64,000 nucleotides of DNA from Pseudomonas bubulae (GTDB lineage Bacteria; Pseudomonadota; Gammaproteobacteria; Pseudomonadales; Pseudomonadaceae), in NCBI RefSeq assembly GCF_037023725.1, contig NZ_CP146077.1:3261001-3325000 (forward strand), written 5' to 3'. How positions within the stretch are numbered: the stretch's first letter is position 1; the number at the start of each line of letters is the position of its first letter. A program made the position numbers and the translations under genes. This document shows positions 53,267-63,654 of this stretch, in pieces. The notes beneath the pieces were generated by a model that saw only the letters and a program-made list of their open reading frames with translations, did no database searches and was not told the DNA's origin.

Positions 53267-55348
53267 TCAGGTCAACAGATCGCCCCATTTACGCTGAAAC
53301 GCTTGTTCGTCTGCCACCATCTGCTGGGTAAGCGCGGTGATCCATCCGGTGGCAAAGGTGTTCGCTTCACGCAGCAGCGACATAATATCGTCGACCTGAA
53401 ATTCACCTGGTTGTTGCACCGCCTCTGCTTCGGTCAGCATTTTCCGCACCATCATGTTCAGGTCTTGTTTGGAAACGACTTTGGCCAAGCCGTAGGCCAT
53501 AGGCACCGATTCGTTTTCGACGTCCACCACGGCACCTGGCAGTTCCAGGTACTTTTCGCAAATCATCAAAAAACCCGTGAAGTACGCTTCAAACACATTG
53601 TCGTGGCGTAATTGTTCCGGGATCTTGTGGTACGAGAAACCGTACATGAACGAAAGCGCAAAAAAGATGTGCGATTCCACATCGGCTTGGGGCTCGCCCG
53701 ATAATTTATGTGCCTTGGTCAGTACAGCATCGAGGCATTGAATCGGCAGACTGAACAACAATACGTCGTCGGCGTCGGTGAGTTCGGCTTGCAGGGCTTG
53801 CGAGATGCCGCGCATTTTGGCGATGGCGGCGGCTCCATCGGCCACCAGTGGTATGGTGTCATCGCCCAGCAAATTATCAAGCTGATTGTCGAAACCAAGC
53901 ATGGCCACCGATGCTGCCGCCGCCAAATTTGGCTGGGGCTGGAGTTGTTCTTGCAGCAACTTGTCGAGGATCTTGTCGCGATTTTCCAGCACGAATTTGA
54001 CGAACACATGCTCCTTAAGCGCCAGTCGCACAAAACCGGGCAAGAAGGCGTACAGAATGCCAGCTATCTTTTCGATATTTTCATCGTTCCGCAAAGCCGC
54101 CAGCGACGCTTCGCCGGTCTTCTCCTTCAAATAAGGGATAATTTTCGATTTGTTCTGCTCAATGGCTCCGCCGACATAGCCAAGGAGTTTGTCCTTGGTG
54201 CCATTTTTAACAGGCGCAGCTGCTTTTTCCGGCGTGATTTTTTCCGTCTGCGCAGTCACCGTGCGCACTGGTGCTTGCTGAAGCAAAACATCAGGTTCAA
54301 TGAACGTAAGCGATTCCACTTCATCGTTGGCAGTGTGAACGGGCTCCACCGGCGCTGGCATTTCGACCGAAGATCTGATCACTTCGCCAGCGCGCGAAGC
54401 TTTCAACGCCGCATTGATCGCGGAAAAAAACGGCCCGAGCTCCTTTTCGCCAGCCTGAGTTAGCGTGCCGATCTTGCGGCCATTGATATACAGGTCGCGC
54501 TTGATAAAATTAATAGTTTCAGCGTGGCGCCAGAAGAACAGCCGGGGCGAATCCATCAGTACTTTCAGGGCGAAGGTTTCGCGACCAAACAGAAGCCCTT
54601 CCTTTGCGCCGCCGAACAGCGTGTCATCGATCAGTATCAGCACATCATCAGCGATCAGTGATCCGCCGTAGGACTCGAGCGCACCTTGAAGTTTTTTCGG
54701 CGGAATGTTGGGTTTCACGAACACCCGCTCGGGCGCCAGGCGCTGCGCTGCAGTGACCATGCGCTCCACCACCTGCTGCACATGCACATCGGAAAGCTCG
54801 GCTGGGCCGCCGAGCACCACTTGGGCGACCGCGCCGCCAGTACGAACCACTTCCCGCCACTCACTCAACAAAGAAAAAAAGTGCTGGAGGTTTTTTTTGT
54901 CCACCACGGACATGCTCGTGACGGCTTCGCCGTTAAGGTGGATTTTGGCGCCTTTTGCTTCCAGCTTTCCCACATCCTTGAACTCGAAAGGCTCCATGTC
55001 GGCAAACACTTCTTTGAAGCCAAAGAAGTCCTCTGCTATCAACGCGCCTTCTTTTCCGCTACCAAACACCGTGTCGTCGATCAGAACCCTGATGCTAGCT
55101 GGGTCTTCATTTAGGCCATACGAGTCCAGTGCATTATTCAGCAGCTTGAGTGGAATTTGCGGGGCGACGTAAATACGGTCGGCGCCCGAATAACGTTTGG
55201 CTGCAAGAAACTCCAGTAACAACATATGTGCACCTTCAATTCGGCCGCCCGCTCCGAGCAAGCAGTTTAAAAAATAAGATCTAAGGGGATTTCTTAGCAT
55301 GTTGTCGGCCGATCTGCCGCAATCTTGAGCGCGCATATTGTCTGACAT
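53267..55348 (-). CDS. Large unknown protein with two repeated IDD-FG-KEG modules
   Basis: 693 residues. Two modules of about 150 residues are homologous: YVAPQIPLKLLNNALDSYG with VLIDDTVFGSGKEGALI, and FVKPNIPPKKLQGALESYG with ILIDDTLFGGAKEGLLF. The IDDT-FG-KEG signature resembles a small bacterial PH-like fold found in several uncharacterised stress or defence proteins. A Pro/Glu-rich linker (about 325-370) leads to a helical C-terminal half of about 320 residues. No catalytic motif seen. The start is uncertain: the ATG at 55348 or Met42 (MLLLEFLAAKRYSG). Confidence 0.7.
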   Translation of the reverse strand: MSDNMRAQDCGRSADNMLRNPLRSYFLNCLLGAGGRIEGAHMLLLEFLAAKRYSGADRIYVAPQIPLKLLNNALDSYGLNEDPASIRVLIDDTVFGSGKEGALIAEDFFGFKEVFADMEPFEFKDVGKLEAKGAKIHLNGEAVTSMSVVDKKNLQHFFSLLSEWREVVRTGGAVAQVVLGGPAELSDVHVQQVVERMVTAAQRLAPERVFVKPNIPPKKLQGALESYGGSLIADDVLILIDDTLFGGAKEGLLFGRETFALKVLMDSPRLFFWRHAETINFIKRDLYINGRKIGTLTQAGEKELGPFFSAINAALKASRAGEVIRSSVEMPAPVEPVHTANDEVESLTFIEPDVLLQQAPVRTVTAQTEKITPEKAAAPVKNGTKDKLLGYVGGAIEQNKSKIIPYLKEKTGEASLAALRNDENIEKIAGILYAFLPGFVRLALKEHVFVKFVLENRDKILDKLLQEQLQPQPNLAAAASVAMLGFDNQLDNLLGDDTIPLVADGAAAIAKMRGISQALQAELTDADDVLLFSLPIQCLDAVLTKAHKLSGEPQADVESHIFFALSFMYGFSYHKIPEQLRHDNVFEAYFTGFLMICEKYLELPGAVVDVENESVPMAYGLAKVVSKQDLNMMVRKMLTEAEAVQQPGEFQVDDIMSLLREANTFATGWITALTQQMVADEQAFQRKWGDLLT

Positions 55349-55898
55349 ACCACTTCACGCGCCCTGCTCGCGTGAGTGAGCAAGTTTTGAGAAAAGCCCT
55401 CATGGCAATTTTCACGATATATTTTTCTGATCTGCAACCCCGACCATGGCTCCAGCTCAATCGCCCGACATGAGCATCCTCGTTGAATCCCATACGATAT
55501 TTCATTCCGTGGCGCTACGAACCAAGTTGTCTTTCCAGCCGAACCCCTTCAGAGCGGACGACAATTTTTAGTGGCACCTTGAGCAAATACCATCTGCCAA
55601 ATCTTGTGCATGTCGACAGTAAAAAAAGCGAGTTTTTTGACTTCGCAGTTTTCGAGCGGGTCAGCCTACCGTGCATTGCGTCTATGGGCGTTTGGCTATC
55701 ATCACGAAACGTGGTCTATGCTCGGCACTGCACACATGATTGTTAGCCTTTTCTATCTCGACGCCTGCTGTCATGGGCGTTTTGACATCAGTCCCTTGTA
55801 ATGGGCACGGCGCAAGATGTGGGTGAGCGAAAGTGAAGCGTTATCGACGTCGGCGGGAACGAATGCTTTGGAAACAATCTAGACGCAGGAGATTCAAC
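55349..55898. other. 550-base divergent region without a gene
   Basis: It lies between the 693-residue protein gene (minus) and rmuC (plus) and must hold both promoters. No convincing reading frame, repeat or site was recognised. Confidence 0.5.
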
Positions 55899-57698
55899 GT
55901 GGAAGAAAAATGGATGTTGGTCGCATTCCCCTTAGCTGCGTTCATCGTCGCATGGGTACTTGCCAGCTGGCGCGCTCAACGCAACCAGCAAAAGATGCTC
56001 ACGGAAGTTGAGGTCACTCGTTCCACTTTAGAGCAGGCCAAAGCTGAGTTAGCAACTCAAGAGACAAAGCTCGCTCAGCTGTTGGAGCAAAAAGCCGCCC
56101 TAGATATCGCCTATGGACGTATGGAAACGGATCGGGACAACAACAAAGACCAATTAGCCAAGCTCGATGCGGAAATCATTGACCATAAAACCGAACTCAA
56201 ACGCGCCCGACAATCAGAACAGGTAGCTCGTGAGAGCAACTCGAAGGCGCAGGAAACCGCTGCAAAACTACAAGAGCAGATAACCAGTAACGCCGCCACA
56301 TTCACTGAACGATTGGCTGAGCGCGATCAACAGCGCGCGAAATTGGAAACTCAGCTATCAACGCTCGAAACCCAGATCAAACAGACTGCAACCCAGCTCG
56401 GAGAGACGCGCGAATTGCACGCGCAGGCTCAGACCCAATTATTAGAGAAGCAAAATGAGCTGAGCACCTATAAAGGGTGGTGGGAAACCACAAAAGCCGA
56501 TCTCAAAATTGCGCAGGAAAACTACGCTGCTTTGGAAAACGCTCACGTACAACTCAATACTTCGTTGCAGGAAAAACAATTGAGTTTCGACGCGCAATTC
56601 AAACAGTTGAACGAAAACCGGGAAAGCCTTACCAAAGAGTTCGAACGCTTGGCCAACGATGTGCTGGAGCGCAAGGGGAAGGCTTTCAAGGAGCTCAACC
56701 AAGAAAGCATAAACAATCTAATTGCCCCACTACAGACCGAGATGAAAGGTTTTCGCTCGCGCATCGAGGACATCCATACCAAGGACGCCGAACAAAGGGT
56801 TGAACTGCGTACCGAGTTGAAGAACCTCCAGATTCTGAACAAAGACATCACCGACCAGGCGGAAAAGCTAACTACGGCCCTGCGTGGCCAGAAGAAAGTC
56901 CAAGGCAACTGGGGTGAGTTGATGTTGGAGAACGTTCTCGACAACTCCGGCTTGCGCTTAGGCACTGACTACAAACGCGAGGTGAGCTTCAACACGGAAG
57001 ACGGCCGTCAGCGTCCGGACGCCATCGTTTATCTGCCACAGAACAAGCACATGATCATCGATGCCAAGACATCGTTGGTCGCTTACACCGATTTTATCAA
57101 TGCCCAGGATGACCTAATAAGGGCCCAAGCTTTGGCGGCCCACACCGCAGCCGTGAGTGACCGCATCAATGAGCTAGCCGACCGGAATTATTACCGCCTC
57201 GCAGGACTGAATTCGCCGGAGGTGGTGATCATGTTTATCCCGATTGAGTCCGCGTACGTTGAAGCGCTACGCCATGATGAATCGCTTTTCCAGCGGGCCA
57301 TTGAGCGAAATGTACTGGTAGCTACTCCGACTACATTGTTGACCAGCCTGAAAATCGTTAAGCAGCTGTGGAGTTTTGAAGATCGCAACAAACACACCGC
57401 AGAACTAGCCAGTAGAGCCCAGCGCTTCTACCAGAAGCTTCATGGTTTCCTGACGAGCATGCTGGCTGTAGGCAACCAGCTTGATAAAGCTAAGGATACT
57501 TACGAAAAGGCGTTGGGACAGCTTTACACAGGAAGAGGGAACTTGATAAAGCAAGCGTCTGAATTCAAGGAGTTGGGCGTGTCCGTGCAGAAAGAGCTAC
57601 CAGTTGAACTGCTGGAGCGGGCAAAGCTGGAACTCGATGCTGATGTTGCGTTAGCAGTGGCAGAAGAAGCGGCCCCACCACTGATCGCCGTGTCTTAA
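55899..57698 (+). CDS. rmuC: RmuC-family protein
   Basis: 599 residues from the GTG at 55899, which has AGGAG seven bases upstream; upstream in-frame ATGs lack ribosome sites. One N-terminal membrane helix (WMLVAFPLAAFIVAWVLASW) is followed by a very long coiled coil (about 30-270) and the RmuC nuclease-like domain (about 300-560), with GNWGELMLENVLDNSGLRLG, GRQRPDAIVYLP and MIIDAKTSLVAY (D...DxK). RmuC limits recombination at inverted repeats and also occurs in defence islands. Here it stands in the accessory region next to IS elements. Confidence 0.9.
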   Translation: MEEKWMLVAFPLAAFIVAWVLASWRAQRNQQKMLTEVEVTRSTLEQAKAELATQETKLAQLLEQKAALDIAYGRMETDRDNNKDQLAKLDAEIIDHKTELKRARQSEQVARESNSKAQETAAKLQEQITSNAATFTERLAERDQQRAKLETQLSTLETQIKQTATQLGETRELHAQAQTQLLEKQNELSTYKGWWETTKADLKIAQENYAALENAHVQLNTSLQEKQLSFDAQFKQLNENRESLTKEFERLANDVLERKGKAFKELNQESINNLIAPLQTEMKGFRSRIEDIHTKDAEQRVELRTELKNLQILNKDITDQAEKLTTALRGQKKVQGNWGELMLENVLDNSGLRLGTDYKREVSFNTEDGRQRPDAIVYLPQNKHMIIDAKTSLVAYTDFINAQDDLIRAQALAAHTAAVSDRINELADRNYYRLAGLNSPEVVIMFIPIESAYVEALRHDESLFQRAIERNVLVATPTTLLTSLKIVKQLWSFEDRNKHTAELASRAQRFYQKLHGFLTSMLAVGNQLDKAKDTYEKALGQLYTGRGNLIKQASEFKELGVSVQKELPVELLERAKLELDADVALAVAEEAAPPLIAVS

Positions 57699-57768
57699 AA
57701 AGCTTTGAAATGGGAATCAGTCTAATGCTGCGAGTGCTTGGCAAGCATCTATCCAGTCACGATTGTAA

Positions 57769-57805
57769 GGGCGATGGTAGCCTGAGTTTTTGGACGCCAT
57801 CGCCC
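57769..57805 (+). terminator. Inverted repeat after rmuC
   Basis: GGGCGATGG and CCATCGCCC enclose a 19-base loop containing TTTTT, 70 bases after the stop. No T-run follows, so termination is uncertain. Confidence 0.4.
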
Positions 57806-57981
57806 CTACTCCCAGGTCTGCTTAACGCCAACGAACTTTATCCCAAGCCCTGCGCAGTTTAAAAACCTTCCAGAATTGCATGCGGCCTCGCGTATCGACG
57901 CTCCTTAATCCACTGCGACTGAATCGCCCCGGGTTTCGTGGACACCTCTTTGCCTTAAACTGAGGCCAATTAGGAGGTGCC

Positions 57982-58259
57982 ATGAGCAACCCGCGTTACC
58001 CCGAGGAATTCAAAATCCAAGCAGTCAATCAAGTGACCGAAAAGAAGCTGCCTGTCGCTGATGTAGCGGCGCGTCTCGGCGTGTCGACGCATAGCCTCTA
58101 TGTCAGCATAAAGCGCTACAGCAAACCTCAAGACGAACGGCAGCAGGAGACGATCAGCACGCTGAACTGAGTCGTCTGCGAGCGGAACTCAAGCGCGTCA
58201 CTGAAGAGCGAGACATATTATAAAAGGCCGCCGCGTACTTTGCCAAGGAGTGCGGTTGA
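57982..58259 (+). pseudogene. Inactivated orfA of IS3 copy 2
   Basis: The frame starts normally (MSNPRYPEEFKIQAVNQVTE) but shifts after residue about 53 and stops. In the restored frame, ERDIL is followed by TAA because one A of the slippery run is changed to T. That change destroys both the reading frame and the -1 frameshift signal, so no OrfAB transposase can be made. Confidence 0.85.
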
Positions 58260-59131
58260 AGTACGCCTTTATCAAGCAGCGAGTCGGCGACTATTCCATT
58301 CGACGGCTATGCCTGACGCTGAAAGTCCATCCCAGCGGTTATTACGCCTGGTTGTCTGAGCCGCAATCTGCACGCGCTAAAGACGACCAGCGACTGCAGG
58401 GTTTGATCAAGCATTCATGGTTGGAGAGCGGAGGCGTTTATGGCTATCGTAAAATCCATGACGATCTGCGCGAGGACGGTGAGGATTGTGGTCGTCATCG
58501 TGTGGCGAGGCTGATGCGTATTGAAGGTCTCCGTTCTCAGACAGGTTATAGACGCCGCCCCGGAAAGTACGGCGGTAAGCCAGCGGTCGCCTCACCCAAT
58601 TTGCTGAAGCGCCAGTTCGATGTCGTGGAACCCAACAAGGTTTGGGTCACCGACATCACCTACATTCGTACGTATGAAGGCTGGTTGTATTTGGCGGTGG
58701 TGCTAGATCTGTTTTCTCGTCAGGTCGTTGGCTGGTCAATGAAGTCGCAAATGACCAGTGATTTGGCCATTGATGCGTTATTGATGGCGGTTTGGAGGCG
58801 TAAACCGAAGCAAGAGGTGATGGTTCATTCCGACCAAGGCAGCCAGTACAGCAGCTCCGATTGGCGCAGCTTTTTGAAAGCGAACAATCTGGTTGCCAGT
58901 ATGAGTCGCCGAGGCAACTGCCATGATAACGCCGTGGCCGAGAGCTTTTTCCAACTTCTGAAACGGGAGCGGGTCAAACGAAAAATATATACCGTGCGGG
59001 AAGATGCTCGTAGTGATGTGTTCGATTACATCGAGATGTTCTACAACGTAAAACGCCGCCATGATTTCAACAATCAGCTGTCACCGGTAGAGTTTGAAAA
59101 GCGTTACGCAATGAGCTTGCAAGGTGTCTAG
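58250..59131 (+). CDS. IS3-family transposase orfB, copy 2
   Basis: 293 residues, nearly identical to the orfB of copy 1, with the DDE segments WVTDITYIRTYEG, MVHSDQGSQYSS and HDNAVAESFFQLL. Intact but probably not produced as an active fusion because orfA is defective. Confidence 0.93.
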   Translation: MRLKYAFIKQRVGDYSIRRLCLTLKVHPSGYYAWLSEPQSARAKDDQRLQGLIKHSWLESGGVYGYRKIHDDLREDGEDCGRHRVARLMRIEGLRSQTGYRRRPGKYGGKPAVASPNLLKRQFDVVEPNKVWVTDITYIRTYEGWLYLAVVLDLFSRQVVGWSMKSQMTSDLAIDALLMAVWRRKPKQEVMVHSDQGSQYSSSDWRSFLKANNLVASMSRRGNCHDNAVAESFFQLLKRERVKRKIYTVREDARSDVFDYIEMFYNVKRRHDFNNQLSPVEFEKRYAMSLQGV

Positions 59132-59285
59132 AGAATCCGGGGCGATTCAGTATAGCGGTTGCCCACCGGCAGTCAGCCTCGACCCAGAGCTGTCGCTGGC
59201 CAAAGACAGTTATCGGTCACTTGCATGCTTCCTTGCGCTGTAACCTGCCAGTCAGCTCGCGGTATTTACCACGTGTAAGCACGAG

Positions 59286-59433
59286 TCACATCGGTAACTG
59301 GGCGAAGGCTTCTGACAGAAACCGGGACACTTTGCGCTCAGCATGGGAGAGGGTTAGCTGATTGGCACCGCTATCAACAAGCCCCTCTAAACCTTGGATT
59401 TGCTCTCGCAAAACCTTGAGATCAGAGCCAAGC
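59286..59433 (-). pseudogene. C-terminal gene fragment, unidentified
   Basis: The minus strand reads [20 protein letters not shown] then [20 protein letters not shown] and FAQLPM before a stop. It is a helical C-terminal end without a start, next to the IS copy. Family not recognised. The rest of 59150-59449 shows nothing further. Confidence 0.4.
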
Positions 59434-59449
59434 TAAGAGCGCAATTGAG

Positions 59450-59471
59450 AGCCCGCACAGAGCGGGCTTTT
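59450..59471. terminator. Intrinsic terminator beyond the chemoreceptor gene
   Basis: AGCCCGC and GCGGGCT form a hairpin followed by TTTTG on the plus strand. It lies 19 bases beyond the stop of the minus-strand chemoreceptor gene and could serve both strands. Confidence 0.65.
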
Positions 59472-59489
59472 GTAGAGAAGGTTCGTTTG

Positions 59490-61055
59490 TTACCGGTTGA
59501 ATCGTTCGACCAATGAGTACTGGGTCGTCGCTGTTTGAGTTAATTCTTTGCTGAGCTCTGCCGAGCTTCTTGCTTGTTCAGATGTTTGATCTGCAAGATT
59601 TGCGATGGTCGTAATGTTGCGACTAATCTCCTCTGCAACGGCAGTTTGCTCTTCAGTCGCTGCGGCGATCTGGGTGGTCATATCAGTAATGTGAGCTACC
59701 GCTTCACTAATTCCAACCAATGCCTTGTCAGCTTCTAGTACCCAGGCGACTCCTTCTTCAGCTTGGCGATGTCCATTCTCCATGGTTTTAACAGCACAAA
59801 TTGACGAGGTTTGCAGCTTGGAGATCAGGCTATGAATTTGAATAGTTGACTGAGTGGTGCGTTGCGCCAACTGACGCACCTCGTCTGCAACCACAGCGAA
59901 GCCTCGGCCCATATCTCCAGCACGTGCAGCTTCGATCGCGGCATTCAAAGCAAGCAAGTTGGTTTGATCGGCAATACCTTTAATGACATCGACAACCGTT
60001 CCGATTTCATTGCTGTCTTTAGCTAACTGTGCAACCGCTTGGCCAGTCTCTCCGACAACGATCGAGAGGCGTTGGATGGCCTCTCGGGTATCTCGAGCTA
60101 CATCACGGCCCCGTCCTGTTAGCTCATTGGCTTCTTGAGTAGCGCTAGCGGTTCTCTGAACGTGGGTTGCGACCTCCTGCGTGGTCGCAGCCATCTGACT
60201 AACTGCAGCTGACACTTGCTCAGTCTCGACTCGCTGACGTTCAAGTCCGCGCGAGCTATCTGAGGCAAGGTTATCCGATCTTTCAGCCAGACCAGTGAGC
60301 TGCTCTGCGGTGTCTTGCAAACGAGTAAGGCAAGTCTTGAGCCTCGATGTCTGGCTCACAAATGCGGTTTCAAGCCGCGCCTGTGGGCCGCGCTCATCGC
60401 TATACATCTGTGCAATTAACTGATCCGAGGTAGTGGGGTCAGCCATTTTCAACAGATGCAGCGCCCCTTGATTTTTCTGACGCGAAACAATCAGCCCGAA
60501 GAGAGCAGATATTAATACCGCCAAGGTTAATGCCAGAGAAGCACTGAAAAATACTCCCCCTAAGGAGCCCACTAGCCCCATAGCCAAAAGTGGTAGCCAG
60601 TCCATGAGGACAGGTTGCCATTTGTCACTGCAGGGAATAGCCGACTTGCCTAGGTTTAGGCGATTGTAAAGGTTCTCTGCGCGTCGAATTTGATCGGTCG
60701 TAGGCTTAATTCTGACCGATTCATAACCAATTACCTGGCTGCCCTCGAAAATCGGAGTGACATAAGCATTCACCCAGTAATGGTCGCCACTGCTAGTTCG
60801 GTTCTTTACGATACCCATCCAAGGCTGGCCCTGTTTGAGAGCGCCCCACATATGAGCAAATATGGCAGAGGGGACATCGGGATGTCGGACGATATTTTGG
60901 GGCGCGCCTATTAGATCTGACTTATTGAAACCGCTGATCTCGACAAAAGCATCATTGCAATACGTAATGACACCTCGTGCATCAGTTGTAGAAATAAGTT
61001 TTTGTTGCGCTCCCAAGGCAATCTCGCGCTGCGTGACCGGTTGATTGTTTCTCAT
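59490..61055 (-). CDS. aer: Aer-type PAS chemoreceptor (methyl-accepting chemotaxis protein)
   Basis: 521 residues. An N-terminal PAS domain (about 18-120, [20 protein letters not shown] and the Aer signature [20 protein letters not shown]) leads to a short membrane segment pair (about 155-195), a HAMP-like part and the signalling hairpin tip [20 protein letters not shown]. Aer senses redox/oxygen through FAD bound to the PAS domain and signals to CheA/CheW. A FliA-type promoter precedes it, fitting flagellar regulon control. Several Aer paralogues exist in pseudomonads, so the symbol marks the family. Confidence 0.9.
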   Translation of the reverse strand: MRNNQPVTQREIALGAQQKLISTTDARGVITYCNDAFVEISGFNKSDLIGAPQNIVRHPDVPSAIFAHMWGALKQGQPWMGIVKNRTSSGDHYWVNAYVTPIFEGSQVIGYESVRIKPTTDQIRRAENLYNRLNLGKSAIPCSDKWQPVLMDWLPLLAMGLVGSLGGVFFSASLALTLAVLISALFGLIVSRQKNQGALHLLKMADPTTSDQLIAQMYSDERGPQARLETAFVSQTSRLKTCLTRLQDTAEQLTGLAERSDNLASDSSRGLERQRVETEQVSAAVSQMAATTQEVATHVQRTASATQEANELTGRGRDVARDTREAIQRLSIVVGETGQAVAQLAKDSNEIGTVVDVIKGIADQTNLLALNAAIEAARAGDMGRGFAVVADEVRQLAQRTTQSTIQIHSLISKLQTSSICAVKTMENGHRQAEEGVAWVLEADKALVGISEAVAHITDMTTQIAAATEEQTAVAEEISRNITTIANLADQTSEQARSSAELSKELTQTATTQYSLVERFNR

Positions 61056-61084
61056 TTAGATAGATCCCTTGCCCTGTGTCAAGG

Positions 61085-61111
61085 GTATCGGCAGCTAATA
61101 TGAAAAGCTTA
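61085..61111 (-). promoter_or_regulatory. FliA (sigma-28) promoter of the Aer-type gene
   Basis: On the minus strand, TAAGCTTT, an 11-base spacer and GCCGATAC agree with the consensus TAAAGTTT-N11-GCCGATAA at 13 of 16 positions. It lies 30-56 bases before the start codon, which has AAGGGA as ribosome site. Confidence 0.75.
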
Positions 61112-61343
61112 ATGAGTATTTCCATAGGGTATTTTGCACCTAGTAATCCGTCTGCGCTCGGAATGCGACCCATTGGCAACAACGAACAAGCTGCCACCAA
61201 ACTCTATGAGTCCTCCATCGCGTCAACACGACCAGGGTGTAAAACAGCTCCAATAAATAGCCGCTTCGCGCAGGCTGTGACTTACCTTGAAAAATAAAAG
61301 CCACGCTTACTTTATTCAGCCCGCTTAAACTTGCCGCCAAACA

Positions 61344-62876
61344 CTAAGAGTCATTTGTCGACATTGTCGTAACTTGCGAAGCGTCATCATTACCACGAGC
61401 AGAACAGACCCTATTACGACCAGCTTGTTTTGCACAGTAAAGCGCATCATCCGCTCTAACAACTAACTTACTCGGGGTATCTCCCGAGGGCAGCGCGAAT
61501 GCTACACCCATGCTAACAGTCACCCGAACTAGACCTTTACTTGTTGAAATCTTTGAGCTTTCAATCGCCAGCCGTAACTTCTCTGCAATACCGAGGGCGC
61601 TTGCCCCATCCGTACATGGGAGGATCACACCAAACTCCTCCCCCCCTAGCCGACCAAAACTATCATGTGCTCGAAGTTCGGCGCAACACACAGCAACGAC
61701 CTGTTTCAGAACAATATCTCCAATCGGATGCCCATACGTATCATTTACTTGCTTGAAATAATCAATATCAATCAATATCAAGCTTAACTTCGTACCGCAG
61801 GATTCTGAATCCCTGAACTCCTTCTCAAGGACTTCTAAAAAATGGCTCCTGCTCAGTGCGCCAGTTAAAATATCAACATTTACAAGTTCCCGAAGAGTTT
61901 TGTGAGCCTGCTTGAGGGCTTTTGCATCCTTCAAATGCTGCCACACGGTGGCATATATCAACAAAGCAAAAGACAGTAGCAATATCGTGACAGCACTTGC
62001 ACAAAAAATTAGCACTCTATGACGCTTACCAGATGACATCAAATAATCTTCAGGTGAAAGCTGAACAAGAACAACCAAGCCGGCGTCTTCTAAACGACGG
62101 TATGCGGTCAAGCTCTCAGACCCATCGAATGCACTAACTCCTCTATACAGCCCTTCAGGCAACGCTTCCTTAACAAAATATGGCGCACTTTTCAAAAGCA
62201 ATAACTCGCCAAAATTAATAGCGCCACTATCCTTTGATGCCACTGCACGAGGAACACGATCCATACCTACAAGAGCAATCAAACCATTAGCCCCAACATT
62301 AATTTTTTTATAAAAATCCGAAAAGAAAGACATAGGGATTGACACTACCACGACCCCTAAGAACTTATCACCTTCAATTACTGGCCGAGTGAACTGTATA
62401 GACCAAATACCAGAAACCCTACCAAACACGGGCTTACTAATAAATAACTTATCTTTTGAAGGATTATCACGATGGGCGCGAAAATGATCGCGACCACTCA
62501 GATCTACCGCGCCAAAGGCTGGGGCTAGCGACGAATAAACTAGCATCCCCTCCGGAGAAATCAGCGCAACTTGAGCAACCATATTCCCATAAAGTACAAG
62601 CTCCTCTTTAACTATGCGCCCAAAATCATTTCGATCTTTAACAGCATGCTCACGCAAATCTTGAGTTAAAGTATCTACAAAACGAACCACGCTTTGAACG
62701 TGCACATCGAATGCAACGGCAAGATTCATAGCATCACTACCCGCAGCTTTTTCTACCAAAACGTTCTCTTGATCAAGCCAAGCATGGAGCGTGCCCCACA
62801 TAGGCACGAGCGTGATCAATAGAAACGCGATGGCTGCTAAGCCCGCTTTCGTTTTGGTAGCACGATGCTGGTACAA
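61344..62876 (-). CDS. Membrane diguanylate cyclase (Cache sensor + GGDEF)
   Basis: 510 residues. It starts at a TTG (62876) with GGAGG six bases upstream; no nearer ATG fits. Membrane helices at about 13-32 and 285-310 enclose a periplasmic double-Cache sensor (VYSSLAPAFGAVDLSGRDHF). The GGDEF domain (about 335-500) has the active GGEEF motif in FGRLGGEEFGVILPC and DIDYFKQVNDTYGHPIGD. It makes c-di-GMP in response to an external ligand. Confidence 0.92.
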   Translation of the reverse strand: MYQHRATKTKAGLAAIAFLLITLVPMWGTLHAWLDQENVLVEKAAGSDAMNLAVAFDVHVQSVVRFVDTLTQDLREHAVKDRNDFGRIVKEELVLYGNMVAQVALISPEGMLVYSSLAPAFGAVDLSGRDHFRAHRDNPSKDKLFISKPVFGRVSGIWSIQFTRPVIEGDKFLGVVVVSIPMSFFSDFYKKINVGANGLIALVGMDRVPRAVASKDSGAINFGELLLLKSAPYFVKEALPEGLYRGVSAFDGSESLTAYRRLEDAGLVVLVQLSPEDYLMSSGKRHRVLIFCASAVTILLLSFALLIYATVWQHLKDAKALKQAHKTLRELVNVDILTGALSRSHFLEVLEKEFRDSESCGTKLSLILIDIDYFKQVNDTYGHPIGDIVLKQVVAVCCAELRAHDSFGRLGGEEFGVILPCTDGASALGIAEKLRLAIESSKISTSKGLVRVTVSMGVAFALPSGDTPSKLVVRADDALYCAKQAGRNRVCSARGNDDASQVTTMSTNDS

Positions 62877-63654
62877 TCTGAACCTCCATTACTGACCAAT
62901 AGCCATTAAGATAACTATTCAGATTAGTGACATAATTCAACATACTTAGACTCCTGAACATCAGCTAATCAAAGTAGCTGACTAGACCTTAAAAACAGAG
63001 CAGCACAATAGACTTACCGCAACCTCCACCCTTTCGCCTAGAGTAATCATAGTACAAAAACCCGAACTACAGACTGAGACTAAAGGGGCAAGCTCCTTAT
63101 AGCGCTTTGTTTGGTTTGATCAACTAACTGGTTCAAAATCTAAAGACAGCACCTCCAAAACATGTTGATTCGATCACTCCTTTTTTTACTTGCCGATACT
63201 TCCTGGGTAGGTTTTCAGGGCGATCAGCCCATGGTCGCCGACGATTCGTCTAGCATGAGCTCGGTCAAGTTGGGCTCTATGGGCGTAATAAACCACGCCG
63301 CAGTTGTGGCGGTGACATCGAGTGGGGCTGACAGCCGCAGATCAGCAGCAAAGCGGTCACGAAGGCGTGCTTGTTTGGTTTTTCAATCGGTCAGCTTTGG
63401 CTGTCAGATTCTGCGCGAGGGTCGAGTTGGGTATTGGAATTTGCAGCATAGTCCGGATCGTTCAATCAAAATCTAAACGCCATCAGCGAAAGTTTTATTC
63501 GGTTCCAGGCCAGCAAGAATCGCTCAGCGAAAATGAAGACTTGTGAATCGTTCAGCCCGGACATCAAATATTCATTGGCCGGAAATACGTGTTATCGATC
63601 TGGTCAGCAGGTTTGAGAGTCTGACTGTGCTGTACTCGTCTCCACGGTTTCAGC
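62877..63654. other. 780-base region without a supported gene
   Basis: The diguanylate cyclase promoter should lie near its left end. An open frame at 63162-63476 (MLIRSLLFLLADTSWVGFQG) has neither a ribosome site nor recognisable domains. The stretch between the cyclase and the sulfur transporter gene seems to hold only decayed sequence. Confidence 0.45.

Larger units (their letters stand above)
57920..59149 (+). mobile_element. IS3-family insertion sequence, copy 2 (damaged)
   Basis: 1230 bp with the same TGAATCGCCCC ends as copy 1, in opposite orientation to it. The flanks (GAC before, GTA after) are not duplicated, so the copy has been moved or trimmed by recombination. orfA is broken while orfB is intact. 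Confidence 0.9.

Noticed and set aside
53708..54463. 251-codon plus-strand frame opposite the 693-residue protein
   Set aside because: Shadow of the better supported minus-strand gene, which has an internal duplication proving its frame.
63162..63476. 104-codon plus-strand frame before the sulfur transporter
   Set aside because: No ribosome site, no domain, Arg/Ser-rich end; likely chance.
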